Origin: Candidatus Sodaliphilus limicaballi
GTDB lineage: Bacteria > Bacteroidota > Bacteroidia > Bacteroidales > Muribaculaceae
Direction: 5' to 3'
Assembly: GCA_018065815.1 (NCBI GenBank)
Contig: JAGHSP010000092.1
Span: 1-7,842 of the forward strand
Length of the DNA: 7,842 nucleotides
The notes under the pieces are model-generated. The model was not told where the DNA came from and ran no database searches. It was given only the letters and a program-made list of their open reading frames with translations. Shown piece after piece: positions 5,575 through 7,842 of this stretch. How positions within the stretch are numbered: position 1 is the stretch's first letter; each line of letters starts with the position of its first letter. The position numbers and the translations under genes are program-made.

Positions 5575-6672
5575 TTATTTCTTTGCTACCATGCCCACGA
5601 GCCTTATCGATGAGCGCGGGTTGCGGGGGTCGTCGGTGATGATGGTGAGCGTGGTGTTGAGCACGCCGCCCTCAACCATAGCAGGGTCAACGCTGATCGT
5701 CGCCACTGCCCGTTTGCCTTTCTTGATGCGTGTGGGGGCATTGCCGATGGTCACGGCCTTGTCGGGGCACCACAGCCTGCGCACGTTGAGCGTCGCCTTG
5801 CCTTTGTTGGCCAGCGTGATGGTTCCCTGCGCGATGCTGCCGGGCTGCATGCTTTCGAAGATGACCTTGTCGGTGTCGAGCACCAGTTCGGGCGCCTTGC
5901 TGCGTTGCTCGGGAGTGAGCTTGCTCATGTCCTCCATCACCTGTGCCATCACATACACCCTTGCAATGCCGGCTATTGCCGAGGGCGAGTCGTGCACGGG
6001 TTCGCTCATCACGATGAGCGTGTCCTCGTTGAATCCCCACAGCGGTGCCTGGCGCGTGTCGTAGTGCACCACGATGGCGCTGGCCTCGCCAGGGGGCACG
6101 GTGACGGGCGATGCGGTGAGCTGCACGTGCGGCAGGTTGCCGTCGGTGGTCACCACCAGGGTGTCGAGCGAGGCGTTGTAGGCGTTGATGTAGGCATTGC
6201 GGGTCGCTCCGCGGTACATCTCGCCCAGCGGCACATTCTCCACTTCGAGTCGCAGGCCGCCAGCCCTCACCGGGTACTGCTGGTCGATGGTGACAGGTGC
6301 CCCTATCACCTTTCCTGTGATGGTGAGCTGGCTGCGTCGTGGCGAGCCGGTGGTATAGACATACACGTCCTTGCTGAACTGCCCCGGGCGGTTGGCGGGG
6401 TTATAGGTGAGTGTCACCGTGGCTGTGTCGCCAGGGTTGATGGGGGTCTCGGTGTACTTGGTGGCGGTGCATCCGCAGGTTGATTGCACGCGGGTGATGA
6501 TCATCGCCGAGTCGCCGGTGTTGACCATGCGCATTGTGCACGACACCTTGCCGTCCTTCTCGTTGAAGGTGCCGAAGTCGTGTTCATGCTCCAGCCAGTG
6601 GACCTCGCCCTGGCACCACGCGCTCATGGCGCAGCACCAAGCCAGTATCACCGATGTCAGCCACCTGCTCAT
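5575..6672 (-). CDS. Exported multi-domain DUF1573 protein
   Basis: A 365-residue exported protein. Residues 1-21 form a signal peptide ending in a small-residue region (MSAWCQG), probably cleaved near 20-22; a lipobox is not clear. Residues about 26-118 match DUF1573: HDFGTFNEKDG, VNTGDSAMIITR, the signature STCGCT with Cys66 and Cys68, PINPGDTATVTLTYNP and RPGQFSKDVYVYT. The remainder looks like two further Ig-like beta domains (about 120-245 and 260-365), the last with NKGKATLNVRRLWCPD and ITDDPRNPRSSIRLVG. DUF1573 proteins are common in Bacteroidetes and resemble ASPM-SPD-2-Hydin/PapD-like folds; their role is not established, though periplasmic or outer-surface scaffolding is plausible. 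It starts 14 bases after the small DUF1573 gene, which looks like a shorter paralogue. Confidence 0.85.
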   Translation of the reverse strand: MSRWLTSVILAWCCAMSAWCQGEVHWLEHEHDFGTFNEKDGKVSCTMRMVNTGDSAMIITRVQSTCGCTATKYTETPINPGDTATVTLTYNPANRPGQFSKDVYVYTTGSPRRSQLTITGKVIGAPVTIDQQYPVRAGGLRLEVENVPLGEMYRGATRNAYINAYNASLDTLVVTTDGNLPHVQLTASPVTVPPGEASAIVVHYDTRQAPLWGFNEDTLIVMSEPVHDSPSAIAGIARVYVMAQVMEDMSKLTPEQRSKAPELVLDTDKVIFESMQPGSIAQGTITLANKGKATLNVRRLWCPDKAVTIGNAPTRIKKGKRAVATISVDPAMVEGGVLNTTLTIITDDPRNPRSSIRLVGMVAKK

Positions 6673-6686
6673 CCGTTCTAGCCCTT

Positions 6687-7082
6687 TTATTTCTTCTTGG
6701 CCGGAGTCGCGGTTCCCTCAATGATGAGGGTGGTGCGCGGTTCTTTGCCGTTGGTCTTCACTTTCACTGTCTTGCGGAAAGCCCCCGGGCGGCCCAGCGG
6801 ACTGTAGGTCACCTTGATTTTCCCTTTCTTGCCCGGCTTGATGGGCTTGGTGGTGTACTCGGGGCGTGTGCATCCGCACGAAGCCGTTGCCTCAACGATG
6901 ATGAGCGGTTTGTCGCCAGTGTTGGTAAACTCAAACACGTGCGACACCGGGCCGCCGTCTTCCTTGATCACGCCGAAGTCGTGGCTGCGATTCTTGAACG
7001 TGGCCTGGGCACCTTCGTCGGCAGCAATTCCTGCCACGGCACACAGCACGCTCAACAATATCGAAAATAATGCTCGTTTCAT
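6687..7082 (-). CDS. Exported single-domain DUF1573 protein
   Basis: A 131-residue protein with a signal peptide at residues 1-21 (basic MKR, then a hydrophobic ALFSILLSVLCAVAGIAA run) and one DUF1573 domain. Conserved features are HDFGVIKEDGGP at 34-45, FTNTGDKPLII, the signature SCGCT with Cys69 and Cys71, PIKPGKKGKIKVTYSP, and GRPGAFRKTVKVKT. It ends in a lysine-rich tail. These blocks line up with the first domain of the next gene, so the pair probably arose by duplication. I use the ATG at 7082 because an in-frame ATG at 7124 lies upstream of the -7 box and would place the promoter inside the gene. It is the first gene of a leftward operon of five. Confidence 0.88.
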   Translation of the reverse strand: MKRALFSILLSVLCAVAGIAADEGAQATFKNRSHDFGVIKEDGGPVSHVFEFTNTGDKPLIIVEATASCGCTRPEYTTKPIKPGKKGKIKVTYSPLGRPGAFRKTVKVKTNGKEPRTTLIIEGTATPAKKK

Positions 7083-7104
7083 AGTTTCGCTTTGGTTTAT
7101 CCCA

Positions 7105-7135
7105 CAAAGGTACGATTTTTTCACGAATGACGAAA
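7105..7135 (-). promoter_or_regulatory. Bacteroidetes-type promoter for the five-gene operon
   Basis: On the reverse strand TACCTTTG (7112-7105) matches the -7 consensus TAnnTTTG exactly. TTTC (7135-7132) lies 19 bases upstream as a one-mismatch -33 box, which is the expected spacing. Transcription would start near 7098, leaving a leader of about 16 bases before the ATG at 7082. No comparable promoter is seen before the downstream genes. Confidence 0.78.
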
Positions 7136-7160
7136 AACGAATGGTGAAAAAAACAGGGCA

Positions 7161-7286
7161 ACCGCATCAAAACTTGCTTTCTGTCCGAAGGACAGCACCT
7201 TTGATAACCGTGTAGGCGCGCAGGTGCGAAGCTCCAAGAGCCTGCACGGAAAGAATGCCACCCTAAACTGCGTCTGGAAGACGCTA
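7161..7286 (+). repeat. Three-hairpin structured repeat element, left copy
   Basis: One of two facing copies of an element of about 130 nt. In order it has the terminal word ACCGCATCAAAA (7161-7172), hairpin A CTGTCC-GAA-GGACAG (7181-7195), the linker ACCTTTGATAACC (7197-7209), hairpin B with a 10-bp stem (7208-7217 with 7240-7249, one T-G wobble), the linker AAAGAA (7250-7255), and hairpin C GCGTCT-GGA-AGACGC (7270-7284) followed by TA. I find no convincing coding frame in it. It lies upstream of the DUF1573 promoter, ending about 25 bases from the -33 box. Confidence 0.7.
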
Positions 7287-7842
7287 CCAAATAAAACATT
7301 GTTTTTCATTAGCGTCTTCTAGACGCCATGGTATATAGTTCTTTACCCCGCACATCCTACTGCGCGCGCTTGTAGTATATACGGGGTTATCGCAGGTAAT
7401 GTCCTGACGGACATGTATTGCTGCAACAATTTTGATGCGGTATCCTGATGTAGGAGTATAACTGCTAACACTTTTGTGTAACATGAGGATGTTGACAAAG
7501 AATATTTTTTTTAAATTTTTAGTTGATTTCAAGCGAAGCGCCTTTTCTTTTAGGTTGTATTTGGGTGGTGGCGCTGCGCTTGAAATACACTGAAAATAAG
7601 CTGAAAATATAAAAATCTGTTTTTCAGCGAAGTTCCCATTGCCATAAGGCAAACAAAAATGAGTTATAACAAATAGACGTCGGCTATCGCCTCCGTCTTT
7701 GAATGATACTTTTGTTGTCAGGAATTGCTTGTTTTCGAAATAATGATTAGCTTTGAAGCACCAAGCAAGTAAACCTGTACCGCAATAGGCTCTAATCCTA
7801 CAGCGAAGTATGGTTCCGGTGTCTGTAGACGAAATATTGGCC
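7284..7842 (-). CDS. Unrecognised open frame entering from the right edge, coding status doubtful
   Basis: The reverse strand is open from the right edge to a TAG at 7286-7284, about 185 codons, unexpectedly long for AT-rich DNA with frequent stop triplets. The first internal ATG is at 7652. The translation has no domain I recognise; it contains stretches such as RAYCGTGLLAWCF, FKDGGDSRRLF and a lysine-rich middle. Several hairpins translate as parts of it, for example HVRQDI and WRLEDAN. It could be the end of a real but unknown protein, a gene invaded by in-frame palindromic elements as in Rickettsia, or a non-coding repeat whose frame happens to be open. The five-gene operon promoter begins about 150 bases beyond its stop. 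Confidence 0.3.
   Translation of the reverse strand, partial: ANISSTDTGTILRCRIRAYCGTGLLAWCFKANHYFENKQFLTTKVSFKDGGDSRRLFVITHFCLPYGNGNFAEKQIFIFSAYFQCISSAAPPPKYNLKEKALRLKSTKNLKKIFFVNILMLHKSVSSYTPTSGYRIKIVAAIHVRQDITCDNPVYTTSARSRMCGVKNYIPWRLEDANEKQCFIW
7310..7441 (-). repeat. Three-hairpin structured repeat element, right copy (inverted)
   Basis: Read on the minus strand from 7441 this repeats the left copy. It has ACCGCATCAAAA (identical), hairpin A ATGTCC-GTCA-GGACAT (7414-7399), the linker ACCTGCGATAACC (11 of 13 identical), hairpin B ACCCCG...CGGGGT (7387-7345) with an inner CTAC/GTAG stem, the linker AAAGAA, and hairpin C GCGTCT-AGA-AGACGC followed by TA (16 of 17 identical over that block). 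Stem pairs that differ from the left copy change on both sides, so pairing is kept. It lies inside the open minus-strand frame 7284-7842. The two copies are separated by only 23 bases (7287-7309). Confidence 0.7.
7442..7842. other. Hairpin-rich right flank without a firmly supported gene
   Basis: Apart from the doubtful minus-strand frame, this stretch holds a run of short inverted repeats: TCCT/AGGA (7443-7455), ACAC/GTGT (7468-7479), AACAT/ATGTT (7480-7493), GCTGAAAA/TTTTCAGC (7600-7628), TTGCC/GGCAA (7639-7652), AGACG/CGTCT with an inner GGC/GCC stem (7675-7698), TTGCTTG/CAAGCAA (7725-7768) and GTCT/AGAC (7821-7830). CTGAAAATA occurs twice at 7590-7598 and 7601-7609. No tRNA, rRNA or canonical promoter is visible. 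Confidence 0.55.
7526..7586. repeat. 17-bp near-perfect inverted repeat
   Basis: ATTTCAAGCGAAGCGCC at 7526-7542 pairs with 7570-7586 at 16 of 17 positions (A7536 opposite G7576), with a 27-base spacer. No T-tract follows either arm in its own transcription direction, so it is not a standard terminator. It is the longest stem outside the paired elements in the right flank. Confidence 0.8.

Noticed and set aside
4690..5613. 307-codon open frame antisense to meaB
   Set aside because: Shadow of meaB, whose GTPase motifs are complete; the antisense product has no recognisable domain.
7083..7124. Longer start for the small DUF1573 protein at 7124
   Set aside because: The extra 14 residues precede the signal peptide and would span the -7 box at 7105-7112, upstream of the predicted transcript start.
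7121..7309. 62-residue minus-strand ORF across the left structured element
   Set aside because: It consists mostly of hairpin sequence, overlaps the operon promoter region, and has no domain or supporting start signal.
7161..7441. Simple MITE with terminal inverted repeats
   Set aside because: The 12-bp ends match perfectly, but I see no target-site duplication in the flanks, and the internal mirrored hairpins fit two inverted element copies better.
7181..7830. CRISPR array
   Set aside because: The hairpins differ in sequence and spacing; there is no repeated unit of constant length with unique spacers.

Overview
The window looks like a chromosomal segment of a gut-type Bacteroidales bacterium (Prevotella- or Muribaculaceae-like; the family is a guess). 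The reasons are the TAnnTTTG -7 promoter boxes at 923-930, 1057-1064 and 7105-7112, a MeaB with a Bacteroidales-style N-terminal extension, and two adjacent DUF1573 proteins. Most coding DNA is GC-rich, while 2751-3129 and 7100-7842 are AT-richer and non-standard.

Left module (1-2750): a LysR-family regulator reads leftward off the window edge. It is divergent from a two-gene unit reading right: a 110-residue protein with one membrane segment and an RCK_C/TrkA_C-like domain, then a ThrE-family threonine/serine exporter. The two genes overlap at ATGA. The shared 212-bp intergenic region holds a -7 box for each direction and two inverted repeats between them; one fits the LysR T-N11-A rule. This is arranged like a regulator-exporter pair such as LysG-LysE, with the small RCK_C-like protein as an unusual third part.

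Scar region (2751-3129): there is no intact gene. It contains the C-terminal end of a GNAT acetyltransferase, joined in frame to a 54-bp near-identical copy of part of the neighbouring SprT-like gene. That copy abuts a 93-bp REP-like palindrome with 34-nt arms. It reads as a rearrangement junction.

Right module (3130-7082): five genes read leftward with gaps of 14, 57, 10 and -1 bases: small DUF1573 protein, long DUF1573 protein, MeaB GTPase, NUDIX hydrolase, SprT-like metalloprotease. One promoter upstream of the small DUF1573 gene probably serves them all. A 9-bp tandem repeat lies in the 57-base gap before meaB. Two exported proteins, a cobalamin-enzyme chaperone GTPase, a nucleotide-sugar/ADP-ribose-type hydrolase and a zinc protease do not form an obvious known pathway.

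Right flank (7083-7842): this is the most unusual part. Two inverted copies of a roughly 130-nt element, each with three hairpins in the same order and conserved linkers, face each other at 7161-7286 and 7310-7441. Several stem pairs differ in a compensatory way between copies. More hairpins tile the DNA to the right edge, and one minus-strand frame stays open for about 185 codons across them. I could not assign a function; a structured repeat family or structured RNA, possibly invading or overlapping a coding frame, fits best.
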